Source of the DNA: Phascolarctos cinereus
Lineage: Eukaryota; Chordata; Mammalia; Diprotodontia; Phascolarctidae
Length of the DNA: 64,000 nucleotides
Assembly (NCBI RefSeq): GCF_002099425.1
Contig: NW_018343987.1
Span: 15,253,501-15,317,500 of the forward strand
Direction of reading: 5' to 3'
The notes beneath the pieces were generated by a model. That model did no database searches. It worked only from the letters and a program-made list of their open reading frames with translations, and was not told the origin of the DNA. Positions 51,621-61,742 of the stretch are shown here, in pieces; the first letter of the stretch is position 1; every line of letters begins with the position of its first letter. The translations under genes and the position numbers were made by a program.

Positions 51621-51794
51621 AGATAGCTCACTTAGAGTTTCTAGCTATTATAAGGATCAAGTCACATCTATTGCTTAGACAAGTCACTAATGGCATAGAA
51701 ACTGGTTTTTGAAGGAGATGAGAAACCCAAGTACTAGCTGACCAAGTAGTTGTTGATTCAATGGACTTGTGAAGACCCAGCCAAAATCAATCTT
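51621..51794. other. No gene recognised
   Basis: Unique-looking DNA upstream of a young SINE. Confidence 0.4.
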
Positions 51795-51811
51795 AAGATT
51801 TGGGTGTGATC

Positions 51812-51966
51812 AGGGCAGCTAGGTGGTGCAGTGGATAGAGCACTGGCCCTGGATTCAGGAGGACCTGAGTTCAAATCTGGCCTCAGACACATAACACTTA
51901 CTAGCTGTGTGACCCTGGGCAAGTCACTTAACCCCCATGGCCCAACCAACAAAACAAAAAAAAAAA
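51812..51966 (+). mobile_element. Young A-tailed SINE with 17-bp target duplication
   Basis: The full order is clean: head GGGCAGCTAGGTGGTGCAGT, GGACCTGAGTTCAAATCTGG, CTGTGTGACCCTGGGCAAGT and an A-rich tail. The flanks AAGATTTGGGTGYGATC (51795-51811 and 51967-51983) differ at one position. The intact tail and close duplication suggest it is the youngest insertion in the window. Confidence 0.95.
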
Positions 51967-52104
51967 AAGATTTGGGTGCGATCTGAAATGATTTTCTCTT
52001 TTGTTTGTTGTGGTTTCACATTCTCCTAGAATTCTTCCCCTCTCTCCCCTCTACTCCCAGCTTTGGCTTAACTGTCTTACTCTGGAAATAGGCCAACATT
52101 TAAT

Positions 52105-52275
52105 TTACAGACTGTCTTTGGAGGCTCCCCATCACTGGCAGTTTTCAAGGGAAGGTTAGATTGCTATTTATCAAGGATGTTATAGATGGGATTCTTGCTT
52201 AGGTATAGATGGGACTAGATGTCTTCAGAGGTGCCTTTCACCCTAGATACCCTGTGATTTTGTGATTCTGTGGTT
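52105..52275 (+). mobile_element. CR1/L3-type LINE 3' end
   Basis: CCATCACTGGCAGTTTTCAA, GGATGTTATAGATGGGATTC, GATGGGACTAGATGTCTTCA and GTGATTTTGTGATTCTGTGG are the plus-strand CR1 tail with its terminal short repeats. Confidence 0.75.
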
Positions 52276-52289
52276 CTCTGGGACTTGGA

Positions 52290-52492
52290 TTTCTTATGTA
52301 TCAAATTAGGGGATTAGACTTATTTATCTCTAAGTTCCCTTCCACCTCTGAAGTTCTGTGATTCTATAATTACATTATGAATTCATCCAATAGAATTTAA
52401 AGTTCTTCAGAGCAAGAACTCCATCATTTTCATTTTTGTAGACCAGGGTACATGGCAGGCACTTAATAAACATTTATTGATTTGAATTTTAG
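52290..52492 (+). mobile_element. MIR3 tail followed by L2 tail
   Basis: 52290-52375 is a MIR3 3' part (TAAGTTCCCTTCCACCTCTG). 52385-52492 is an L2 end (CAGAGCAAGAACTCCATCAT, GGCAGGCACTTAATAAACAT). Confidence 0.6.
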
Positions 52493-52689
52493 CTTGTTGT
52501 TGTTTTTGTTCTGAGTTTTACTTGCATTTGGGGTAAGTTTGCCCAAGTTTGGGGTAGAAAAGATCACTAGCCCAGTCAGCTTTTGCCTTTCCCTGGGAAT
52601 GTTTCCTTAGGAATGCTTTCCCTGATTGAGGAGGGCACAGCCTGAGAAGCCACCTTGTGAAGTATGTGCCATCCTCTAATTAGAAAGGA

Positions 52690-52798
52690 CCTTGTCCTAA
52701 GGGTTAGGATACATGGATTCTAGTCTTGGTTCTACTGTGAACTGTGTGATCCAAGTCAGAGTGCTCAGTTTCTGTGCCTCGGTTTCTACATGAATGAA
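52690..52798 (+). mobile_element. MIR3-type SINE fragment
   Basis: TGGATTCTAGTCTTGGTTCT and TTTCTGTGCCTCGGTTTCTA are plus-strand MIR3 blocks. Confidence 0.55.
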
Positions 52799-52799
52799 T

Positions 52800-52887
52800 A
52801 AGTTATTGTAACATACAAAGCACTGGGCTAAATACTGGGGTTACGAGTAGATAATCAAGGTAGCCCCTGTTTTAAGGAGCTCATTTT
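52800..52887 (+). mobile_element. Ancient unassigned repeat, split by L1
   Basis: AAAGCACTGGGCTAAATACT and TTTAAGGAGCTCATTTT belong to the 14215-type element. It resumes at 53641 (ATAATAGAGGGAGACAGCAT) after an L1. Confidence 0.55.
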
Positions 52888-53640
52888 CTTTCTTTTTTTA
52901 TTTTTTAAAAAAAATATTTTAGTTAGTTTTAGTTTTCAACATTCACTTTTATAAGATTTTGAGTTTTAAATTTTCCTTCCCTCCTTCCCCTTCCCCTGCC
53001 CCAAGAGCAACAATCTGATATAGACTCTACATATACAATGCATTAAACATATTTCCACATTAGTCATGTTGTAAAGAGGAATTAGAACCAAAGGGAAAAA
53101 CTGCGAGAAAGAAAAAAAGAGAGAGAGAGAGAAAATAGTATGCTTCAATCTGCATCCAAACTCCATAGTTCTTTCTCTGGATGTGGATAACATTTTCCAT
53201 CATGATTCTTTTGGAATTGCCTTAGTTCATTGCATTGCTGAGAAGAGCTAAGTCTATGAAAGTTGGTCTATGAAAGAACATAGCACAATGTTGTTACTGG
53301 GTACAATGTTCTCCTGGTTCTGCTCACTTCACTCAGCATCAGTTCATGTAAGTCTTTCCAGGTTTTTCTGAAGACCACCTGATCATCATTTCTTATGGAA
53401 CAATAGTATTCTATTACATTCATATACCACAACTTGTTCAGTCATTTCCCAATTGATGGGCATCCCCTCAATTTCCAATTCTTGGCCACCACAAAAAGAG
53501 CTGTTATAAATAGTTTTGTACATGTGGATCCTTTTCCCATTTTTATGATCTCTTTGGGATAGAGACCTAGAAATGGTGTTTCTGAGTAAAAGGGTATGCA
53601 CAGTTTTATAGCACTTCTGGCATAGTTCCAAATTAGGGGA
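52888..53640 (-). mobile_element. L1 3' end with target duplication
   Basis: The minus-strand L1 terminal ORF2 and 3' UTR read on the plus strand as CAACAATCTGATATAGACTC, GTTCTTTCTCTGGATGTGGA, GTTCTGCTCACTTCACTCAG, CATTCATATACCACAACTTG and TTCCAATTCTTGGCCACCAC. CTCATTTT at 52880-52887 and 53641-53648 is the target duplication. Its 5' truncation is standard for L1. Confidence 0.9.
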
Positions 53641-53699
53641 CTCATTTTATAATAGAGGGAGACAGCATATATAAGAGGTTGAAATTTAAAGTCAGATGA

Positions 53700-54779
53700 A
53701 AAGGCTCCATCCTCCTTTGGGGTGAAGCACAAAACAGATGGTAATGTATCTTGTTTAATGCCATTTTCTTTGACAAAATACATCTATCTCTGATGGTTAA
53801 CTTTTTGACAAGGCCTAGGACTTCGGTGGAAAAAAGTTTTCTTTCCTAAATCTGCAGTAGTTGTGGCTACTGAAAAGGTGGTTATAGCACCTACAGAGAA
53901 AGTTGAGAAATCTATATAACTAGATGATGACTGTATGAGTGGGACTGGTATCTAGGGCTGGTCATATGGCGGGGGGGGGGGAGGAAAGCATTGCTATTCC
54001 TAGGGTCCTCGTACTTACCTACCAATAAACGGTGTTTGTTAGGAATGTCAGGAATGATGATTCCTTTTTCCACTAGGGTTTCTTACCTTTCAGATGGCTA
54101 TGGATTAGGTGGCTGGAACAAGGATATACAGTCTGGAAGGCATGGAAATTCCTGGAACTTTTGGGTTCTGAGTCCCAGGATGTTTTCACCAGGGTTCAAG
54201 GGGTGGTAGTAATTGAAGTGGTGCTAGTAATTTGACACATTTGTAATTGCCACCTGTTATTTAGAATTGTTGTAAGACTCAAAGGAAATCATAAATGTGA
54301 AAATACTTTGAGAAAGCTTTTTTTAAAATGTCAGCTACAAATACAAAGTACAGCTAATTTCTTTAGATAGGTTAATAACTTTTAATTTGTGAACCTCTTT
54401 CAGAAATATAGGTCTGAAAGTCCTCACCCTTCTCCTAATCCCCCAATCCCCAACCCCTCACTGAGTTTAAAAGAAGCTAGGTCAAGGAAAGGAAGAGTGA
54501 GGGCAATTAAAATTTTAATAATGGAAATTCTGAATCTGATTCTGCCTTTCTCTAGGCCCTCCTGGTGACTTTTCTGCTAGCTATATCAGATCCTTAATGA
54601 CTGGGTCTGGGAGATAGACCATAGTCTACCCACAAGAATATTTTAACTCATTAAAACTAGAGAGAATGAGAGCAGGACCTCACACCTCTCAGTTCTAAGG
54701 TGTTCTATCTTCTCTCTGCCTTTCCTTCCGTGGTAAACATTTCCAGGACAGAGCACAGAACCTGAAACCTGCAAGATGT
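53700..54779. other. No gene recognised
   Basis: About 1.1 kb of mostly unique DNA with a poly-G run near 53971. A weak MIR 3' piece may lie at 54250-54325. Confidence 0.4.
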
Positions 54780-55130
54780 GATTCATAATTGTCAATAACA
54801 TTTGTGTCGGTTTGATGCTCTAACTCTATTACATTAATTGCTTTCCTCTCTACACTTTATTTTAAGGTGAACATTAATTGATTCCCAACTGTAATCACAA
54901 TTATTATGCGTTATCCTGATTAATGGAAGAGGTGATTAATAGGTAGGAAGGAGCAACTGCTTTTCTTTTCCAGGGAAAAGATGAAATACATTTTTTACTG
55001 CTCGGCTGCAGGGCTCCTTTTACCGGAGAATACACTGCTAATGCATAGCCATCCATCACCTATTTCCATTTTTCCCCTGAAGTGACTTGTCACAACTCTC
55101 AGATGCTGTAGCTTGGCCTGTTTCCCATGG
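54780..55130. promoter_or_regulatory. Candidate conserved enhancer-like block
   Basis: This is repeat-free, AT-rich but not low-complexity sequence. It has clustered homeodomain-type cores: TAATTG (54786), ATTAATTG (54833), ATTAATTGATT (54873), GATTAAT (54918 and 54934). Such clusters are typical of deeply conserved non-coding elements. Conservation itself is not shown, and no target gene is visible. Confidence 0.3.
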
Positions 55131-55297
55131 ATCTCTGTGTTGTCCTGGTCATGCCCACTTCCATCAGGCCCCCTTGGTTTCCATTATGAATGAGAAGACC
55201 TAGTGCTTCTGAGGATGGTGCTGTCCAGTGCTGACACCAAATAAGGTGGTGTCCACCAAGTCTAGAGGTACTTAGGAAACCTTGCGGTTATCAAGAT
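55131..55297. other. No gene recognised
   Basis: Unique-looking DNA. Confidence 0.4.
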
Positions 55298-55425
55298 TCA
55301 CAATTCAACAAACATGTATTACATACCTACTATGCGCAAGGCACAGTGCTGAGGACATAAGAACAAAAAATGAAATAATCCTAGCCTCTAAGGAATCTGC
55401 ATTCTTTTAGCAGAAATGGGAAGAT
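55298..55425 (+). mobile_element. Ancient unassigned repeat
   Basis: CAACAAACATGTATTACATA, CCTACTATGCGCAAGGCACA and CTAGCCTCTAAGGAATCTGC follow the 14215-type order. Confidence 0.5.
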
Positions 55426-55831
55426 GGTGGGTAAGTACCCTCAGGACAAGCCCTAGGCAAACTTGTAAGGCAGGAAAACGCCTATTTGGATTGACTTAGA
55501 TTAGACATCCCTTCATGTGCACCCCGTTCTCCCTGACTTTGTGATACAAGAGGGCAGTCACATACTTTTGGACTCTAGTACTTCCCTCTAAAGGATTTCA
55601 CCGAGTCTGTCTTCCTGCACAGCATGTCAAACCTCACTTTTCTCTTCCCTATCCACAATATCCACATTCAGATATCCTGCATCCCAGTTCCACTGAGCCT
55701 AATTTATCTTGCAGGCTAACTAAGCCTACAGCATTAATAGCTCATAATGGGCGAATGTATGTCCTAACAGGAGCTGTTAGTTCCAAATAAGTCAAATAAA
55801 GGAAGCAAACTGCTGGGAAGGTTTTGTTTGG
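55426..55831. other. No gene recognised
   Basis: Unique-looking DNA. Confidence 0.4.
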
Positions 55832-55990
55832 TTTTTTTAGAAAAAGCCTTTTCGTGTCATTGCTGACTATGGTTCAGTCTTGAATACCTGAGCTCTGACT
55901 AAAATTCACATCTGTCAATAGTGTCCTAACATCAAACCCCAAAGCCTTCATATGCATAACAATTAAAAACAGACACATCTATGAATCAAT
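55832..55990 (-). repeat. A-tailed ~150-bp unit of unknown family, copy 1
   Basis: Starting at a T-run (poly-A of the minus strand), this matches the reverse complement of 58006-58170 over about 150 bp. Long identical words include TTCACATCTGTCAATAGTGT, CTAACATCA and AAAGCCTTCATATGCATAAC. It does not resemble any SINE, LINE tail or snRNA known to me. A Mar-1 SINE follows immediately. Confidence 0.8.
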
Positions 55991-55998
55991 TTTGATTA

Positions 55999-56261
55999 TG
56001 TTGTTGTTCAGCCATGTCCGACTCTTTGTGACCTCACTTGGAGTTATCTTGGCAAACATACTGGAGTGATTTGCCATTTCCTTCTCTGGCTCATCTTATA
56101 GATGAGGAAACTGAGGCAAACAGGATTAAGTGACTTGCCCAGGGCCACGTGGCCAGTAAGTATCTGAGGCCAGATTTGAATTCAGAAAAATGAATTCAGA
56201 AAGAAAGCCAGTCTTCCTGATTCTAAGTCTAGTGCTCTATCCACTCCACCACCTAGCTGCC
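55999..56261 (-). mobile_element. Mar-1 type CORE-SINE, near full length
   Basis: CCATGTCCGACTCTTTGTGA, GGAGTGATTTGCCATTTCCT, AAGTGACTTGCCCAGGGCCA and CACCACCTAGCTGCC are in order. A small internal duplication (AATTCAGAAA twice near 56180-56200) is present. Confidence 0.85.
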
Positions 56262-56355
56262 TTTCTTGAGGGCAGGGATTGTTTTTTGTTTTGACTTTTC
56301 CTCCCTAGTACTTTATACGCAAGTGTCTTGTAGAGGCATTTAATACATTCTTGGA
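56262..56355 (+). mobile_element. L2 LINE 3' tip
   Basis: CTTGAGGGCAGGGATTGTTT and GTAGAGGCATTTAATACATT are the L2 terminus. Confidence 0.55.
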
Positions 56356-56639
56356 TAGGTTCCATCCTTTTGAGCTTGAAAAGCATTCCCTTGATGGAGA
56401 AGCCTACGAAAAGAAGATTGAGTACCTCTTCTTTCAGGTAGCAAATGGTGATAGACTGAACATTGGATCTGGAGTTCAAATCCATGCTCTATCACATGTT
56501 ATGTGACTGGTTGGATACATCCCTTGTAATTCTTCTGAATTTGTTTCTTTAATAAAAACCAGAAATAATGCCATCACTAACTACTTCCCAATTGTAATTG
56601 TGAGGATGAAACCTACTATTCAAGTATCATGCAAAGGTA
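56356..56639. other. No gene recognised
   Basis: Unique-looking DNA. Confidence 0.4.
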
Positions 56640-56790
56640 ATATGGCCTAGTGGATAGAGGGTCAGCTTCAGAATAAGAAAGACATGAGTTCAAATCCTGC
56701 CTCTGACACATAATGGCTGTATGACTTTGGGCAAGTCACTTAACCTCTGAATACCTCAAGCAGCTCCAAAACTCTAAGTTACATAAATCT
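56640..56790 (+). mobile_element. MIR/Ther-type SINE
   Basis: GGCCTAGTGGATAGAGGGTC, GACATGAGTTCAAATCCTGC, CTTTGGGCAAGTCACTTAAC and AGCTCCAAAACTCTAAGTTA. The last block is shared with 50866-51012 and defines a subtype. Confidence 0.7.
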
Positions 56791-57694
56791 ATGGGGAAAA
56801 GGGGGAGAGGATGTTTCTGCAGAAATGAAATCATCAGTTTGGACCCCAAAAGTTCTCTAAGCAATTGTTCTGTCTCTTTTTGCTTGCTCCATGCAGAGGT
56901 AGAAAGACATTAAAAATAATTTTTAGCATTTTCACAAGCCTGAATTCATTCTTTCCTTTATCCTTTCTAATACAAATCTTTGAGGTGTAAAGCATTTTTG
57001 TCTTTAGCATCAGTCAGTAGACATTTTTATGTATCTCTTATTTTAAGCCCAGACACATAGTAGGTACTCCATAAGTGCTTATTGAAATGAATTAGACACT
57101 CTACCTGTCACAAAGACCCAGAACACCCCTTTCTGTTGGTGGGCCCCTGACCTGGTAAGGTGGGGCTTGGAATACAAGCCCACCAGATTTTAAACTTCAG
57201 ATATATCAACACAGATGTGGTTCTGAGGTGGATTAAACATTTACATACCCTTGTATACACACATCTATTCTCTATCCATTAGGATTTCATTTACACTATC
57301 TTTTGCCTGAAGGATCCTGAATAATTTTATAAAATAGATTGATTAAGAGGAAATAAATCCCATAGCTAGTCAAAGAGCCAAGAGCTACAGATCCTCCAAA
57401 GATACAACCTACTAAGGGACATGTGGGGTCCTTAGGGAGGATTAGCACCTCTGTCCACCTGTCACCTAACTCTCACCTGTGACTCCAAGGAACTGTGGCA
57501 CATGCAACAGCCACACCCCAGGAAAACCATCTAGGCAGATGAGTTAAACCCAGCTGAGGATGACTGACAGGACTAAAACACATTGATGAGTTAAAGGGAT
57601 GTCTGCCCCAAGCAGGTCAAGACTTACCTTAGAGAAATTGGCAGATGAGAACAATTTCTTCCAATGGCCATGAAGGCCACTGAAGCAGGCACTA
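56791..57694. other. No gene; one L2 tip
   Basis: Unique-looking DNA except for 57045-57100 (CATAGTAGGTACTCCATAAG), an L2 3' tip on the plus strand. Confidence 0.45.
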
Positions 57695-57955
57695 CGGAGC
57701 ACTTAGGCCTTGATCAGACATCAAAGATGCAAGGTCATCCAGTGCATCCTGGGCCATTGCCAATTGTCTTGACTTTTGACTTGATGACTCTGGAAGAGAG
57801 AGTGACACTGATGACTTTTTGCAATTCTGCTTCGTTTGAATCCAATTCAAGTGCAAGTCAAGACATCACTTCATGATGTCATTGGTCCTCTTTGAAAATG
57901 AAGGACCACCACCAGCACCACCACCACCAACAACAACAACCTACCAAATAAATGG
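57695..57955 (+). mobile_element. Marsupial non-LTR-tailed repeat
   Basis: ATTGCCAATTGTCTTGACTT, GACTCTGGAAGAGAGAGTGA, CACTTCATGATGTCATTGGT and CCTCTTTGAAAATGAAGGAC, ending in CACCA/CAACAA units, match the repeat at 21330-21562 in order and orientation. Confidence 0.7.
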
Positions 57956-58005
57956 AAATGAGTGCAGATCTGGCCTGGGTGCAATATCTGGAGAAGGAAC
58001 ACGCC

Positions 58006-58170
58006 TGATTCATAGATGTCTGTTTTTAATTGTTATGCATATGAAGGCTTTGGGTCCTGATGTTAGGACACTATTGACAGATGTGAATTTTGGTCAGAAC
58101 TCAGGTATTCAAGATTGACCAATAGTCAGCAATGGCACCAAAAGGCTTTTCCTTAAAAAAAAAAAAAAAA
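58006..58170 (+). repeat. A-tailed ~150-bp unit of unknown family, copy 2
   Basis: This is the partner of 55832-55990 in opposite orientation, ending in a 16-base A-run (58155-58170). The A-tail at the equivalent end of both copies suggests retroposition of a short RNA or an unlisted SINE. An octamer-like ATGCATAT word lies inside. Confidence 0.8.
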
Positions 58171-58179
58171 GACTTTCCC

Positions 58180-58712
58180 ATCAGTTTGCTGTTGTCACAG
58201 TCCCATTACTGTTTCCAGTTGCTTTTCTCTTCAATCCATCCTCCACACAACTGCCAAAGTAATATTGCTAAAACACACCTATGACCATGCCATTATTCTG
58301 CTCAAAAATATTTAGGTGCTCCCTATCACCTCTAGGAAAAAAGTGCAAATTCTTCAGCTTGGCATTTAGAGCCCTTGCAATCTAGCTCCAGCTTACCATT
58401 CCAAATGCATTTCACATTATTTCTCCTTCGTGCACTTTACATTCTAGTAAAACTGGTTTACTTACTATTGCCAAAACATCTAGATACTCTATGCTTTTGG
58501 ACAGGCTTGTCCTATATCCCCATAATCCAGTTCCTCCTCTCCTCCGTGTCTTGAACCCCTTACTTCATTCAAGGCTGATGACTTTCCTCATCTCTCTAGT
58601 TATTAATATCCTTTCTTCAAACTTATCACGTTTATTTATATTAATTATTTATATTATTTAAGTGTCATATACCTCTCTGAAGGAGTATTTGAGCTCCTTG
58701 AGGGCAGAAAGC
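58180..58712 (+). mobile_element. L2-type LINE 3' end
   Basis: CATCCTCCACACAACTGCCA, CACACCTATGACCATGCCAT, GCACTTTACATTCTAGTAAA and GAGCTCCTTGAGGGCAGAAA follow L2 order. An antisense L1 interrupts its end. Confidence 0.7.
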
Positions 58713-61235
58713 ATTTTTTTCTTTTTCTTTTTTAATACACAAACACACACACATAGTTTTCAATATTCACTTCTATGGATTTTGAGTTCTAAATTTTCTC
58801 CCCCTCCCTCCCCTCTCCTCTCCCCAAGACAGTGTGCAATCTGATATAAGCTATACATGTATAATTATATTAAACATATTTCCACATTACTTATATTGTA
58901 AAGAAGAATTAGAACCAACAAGAGAACCATGAGGAAGAAGAAAGAGAGAAAGAGAGAGAGAGAGGATTCAATATGATCTGCATTCAGACTCCATAGTTCT
59001 TTCTCTGGATGTGGATAGCATTTTCCATCATGACTCTTTTGGAGTTGTCTTAGATCCTTGCATTGCTGAGAAGAGTCAAGTCTATCAAAGTTGTTCATCA
59101 CACAATGTTACTGTTACTAAGTACAGTGTTCTCTCATTTTATTCAGCATCAGGTTTTTCTGAAGTTCTCTTCATCATTTCTTATGGAACAATAGTATTCC
59201 ATTACATTCATATACCACAACTTGTTCAGCTACTCCCTGATTGATGGGGATCCCCTCAATCTCTAATTCTTGACCACCACAAGAAGAACTGATACAAATA
59301 TTTTTGTATGTTCGGGTCCTTTTCCCATTTTTATGATCTCTTAGGGAGATAGACCTAGAAGTGGTACTGCTAGGTCACAGGGTATGCACAGTTTTATAGC
59401 CCTTTGGGCAGAGTTCCAAACTGCTTTCCAGAATGGTTGGATCAATTCAAAAATCCAACAATTAGTGTTCCAATTTTCCCACATCTTCTCCAACATTTAT
59501 CATTTTCCTGTTCTGTCATGTTAGGCAATCTGATAGGTGTGATGTGGTACCTCAGAGTTTTTTTAATTTGCATTTCTCTAATTAATGGTGATTTAGAGCA
59601 TTTTTTTCGTATGACTTAGATAACTTTTATTTCTTCATCTGAAAACTGCCTGTTCATATCCTTTGATCATTTATCAATTGGGGAATGACTTGTTTTATTA
59701 AAAGTTTGCCTCAGTTCTACATATTTGAGAAATGAGGCCTTTATCAGAGACAGTGGCTATAAAAATTGTTCCCCAGAATTCTGCTTCCCTTCTAATTTTG
59801 GTTGCATTGACTTTGTTTAAAAACTTTTAAATTTAATGGAATCAAACTTATTCATTTTGCATTTCATTGTGCTCTCTATCTCTTGTTTGGTCATAAATTC
59901 TCCCATTCTCCATAGATCTGACAGTTAAACTATTCCTTGCTGTCTTAATTTGCTTATGGTATCACCCTTTATATCTAAATTGTGTACCCATTTTAACTTT
60001 ATCTTCGTATATAGTGTAAGATTTTGGTCTGTGCCTAGTTTCTGCCATACTATTTTCTAGTTTTCCCAGTAGTTTTTATCAGACAATGAGTTCTTATCCC
60101 AGAAGCTGGAGCCTTTGGGTTTATCAAACAGTGGATTACTATAGTCATTTACTATTCTGTCTTATGTACCTAACCTTTATCATTGATCTGCCACTTTATT
60201 TCTTAGCCAGTACCAAATAGTTTTGATAATTGTTGCTTTATAATACAGTTTTAGAGCTGGTGTGGCTAGGCCACCTTTCCTTACATTTTTTTTTTCATTT
60301 ATTCCCTTGATATTCTGTATCTTTTGTTCTTTTAGATGAGTTTTGTTATTATTTTATTTAGCATTATAAAATAATTTTTGGTAGTTTCATTGGTATGGCA
60401 CTGAGTAAGTAAATTAATTTAGGTAGAATTGTTATTTTTATTATATCAGCTCAGCCCACCCATGAGCAACAGATATTTCCCGATTATTTAGATCTGACTT
60501 TATTTTTGCGAAAAGTGTTTTGTAATTGTGTTCATATAGTTCCTGGGTTTGTCTTGGCAGGTAGACTCCCAAATATTTTATATTGTCTATAGTTACTTTA
60601 AGGATTTTTTCTTTCTATCTCTTGCTGTTGGGCTTTGTTAGTAATATATAGAAATGTCAACAATTTATGTGGGTTTATTTTATATCCTACAACTTTGCTG
60701 AAGCTGTTTATTATTTCAAGTAGTTTTTTTAGTTGATTCTCTAGGATTCTCTAAGTATACCATTGTATTATCTGCAAAGAGTGATAGCTTTGTTTCTTCA
60801 TTGCCTATTCTAATTCCCTCAATTTCTTTTTTTCTCTTATCACTAAAGCTAACATTTCTAGTACAATATTGACTAACAGTGGTGATAATGGACATTCTTG
60901 TTTTACCCCTGATCTTATTGGAAATGCTTCTAGCTTATACCCATTACATATAATGCTTGGTGATGGTTTTATATAGATGCTACTTGTCATTTTAAGGAAA
61001 ATTCCATTGATTCCTATGCTCTCTCATGTTTTTAATAGGAATGGGTGTTGTATTTTGTCAAAAGTTTTTTCTGCATCTATTGAGATGATAATATGATTTA
61101 TGTTAATTTTGTTACTAATATGGTCAATTATGCTGATAGCTTTCCTAATATTGAACCAGCCTTTCATTCCTAGCATAAAACCCACCTGGTTATAGCATAT
61201 TATCCTCACGATAAATTGCTGTAATTTCAGGAACC
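58713..61235 (-). mobile_element. L1 LINE, 3' 2.5 kb (RT to 3' UTR)
   Basis: On the minus strand it enters in the RT domain: [20 protein letters not shown], then [20 protein letters not shown]. Next are [38 protein letters not shown] and a catalytic box reading FADN instead of FADD. The ORF2 C-terminus and 3' UTR follow to a T-run at 58713. Frameshifts split the frame. The 5' end (61235) lies in a MIR-like stretch. GCATTTTTT (58711) and CCATTTTTT (61234) may be target duplicates. Confidence 0.9.
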
Positions 61236-61246
61236 ATTTTTTAAAA

Positions 61247-61320
61247 GGTCATATCCCCAGCTGGAATATGGATTTAGGTTTCTTGAATGCCTCCCAGTCC
61301 ACTGCCCTTTCCACTAAACT
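61247..61320 (-). mobile_element. MIR-type SINE fragment
   Basis: GTCATATCCCCAGCTGGAAT and ACTGCCCTTTCCACTAAAC are the head side of a reversed MIR. Confidence 0.5.
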
Positions 61321-61345
61321 ATGTTGTCATTAGAAACAGGCCAGT

Positions 61346-61594
61346 GGTTGGGTAATGGTGATGTACCTGTCATCTCTGCTACTTAGAAGGCTGAGGCTGG
61401 TGGATTGCTTGGGTTTGGGAGTTCTGAGCCTCAGGAGACTAAGCTGATTGAGCATCTTCAGTGGCACCAATATGGGGAGCCTCCAGAAGCAGAAGGCCAT
61501 CAGGCTGCCTAAATGAACCGGACAAGATTGTAAGTGGAATAAGTCACAGAGACTTCCATTCTGGAAGATAGAGAAACAGCGAGACTCAGTCCTG
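61346..61594 (+). pseudogene. 7SL (SRP) RNA retropseudogene
   Basis: The first 50 bases align without gaps to the 7SL 5' domain (compare CTTAGAAGGCTGAGGCTGG with CTCGGGAGGCTGAGG). Later blocks also match in order: GGAGTTCTGAGC, GCACCAATATGGGGAGCCTC, CATCAGGCTGCCTAAATGAA, CCGG and AACAGCGAGAC. At 249 bases against about 300 it carries internal deletions and many substitutions, so it is not a functional SRP RNA. GTCATTAGAAACAG (61327) and GTCACGGAAACAG (61621) may be target duplicates. Confidence 0.85.
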
Positions 61595-61621
61595 GAATGC
61601 TGCAAAGTGAAACAGCTATTG

Positions 61622-61742
61622 TCACGGAAACAGTCTTGAATTTGGAGTCACAGAACCCAAGTTTGGATCCCCATTTTGCTCATTACTGCCACTGTGACCT
61701 TGGGCAAGTCTCTTTACCTCTTAATCTCATTTACCTCATCTG
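61622..61742 (+). mobile_element. MIR-type SINE fragment
   Basis: CTTGAATTTGGAGTCACAGA, GTGACCTTGGGCAAGTCTCT and CATTTACCTCATCTGTGG are plus-strand MIR blocks. Confidence 0.65.

Noticed and set aside
53640-53950. Processed pseudogene next to the L1 at 52888
   Set aside because: Some coding-like stretches appear, but no family is recognisable and there is no poly-A or duplication. Left as unassigned.
61346-61594. Functional 7SL RNA or an Alu/B1 SINE
   Set aside because: Too many substitutions and deletions for a working SRP RNA. The middle S-domain similarity excludes Alu/B1.
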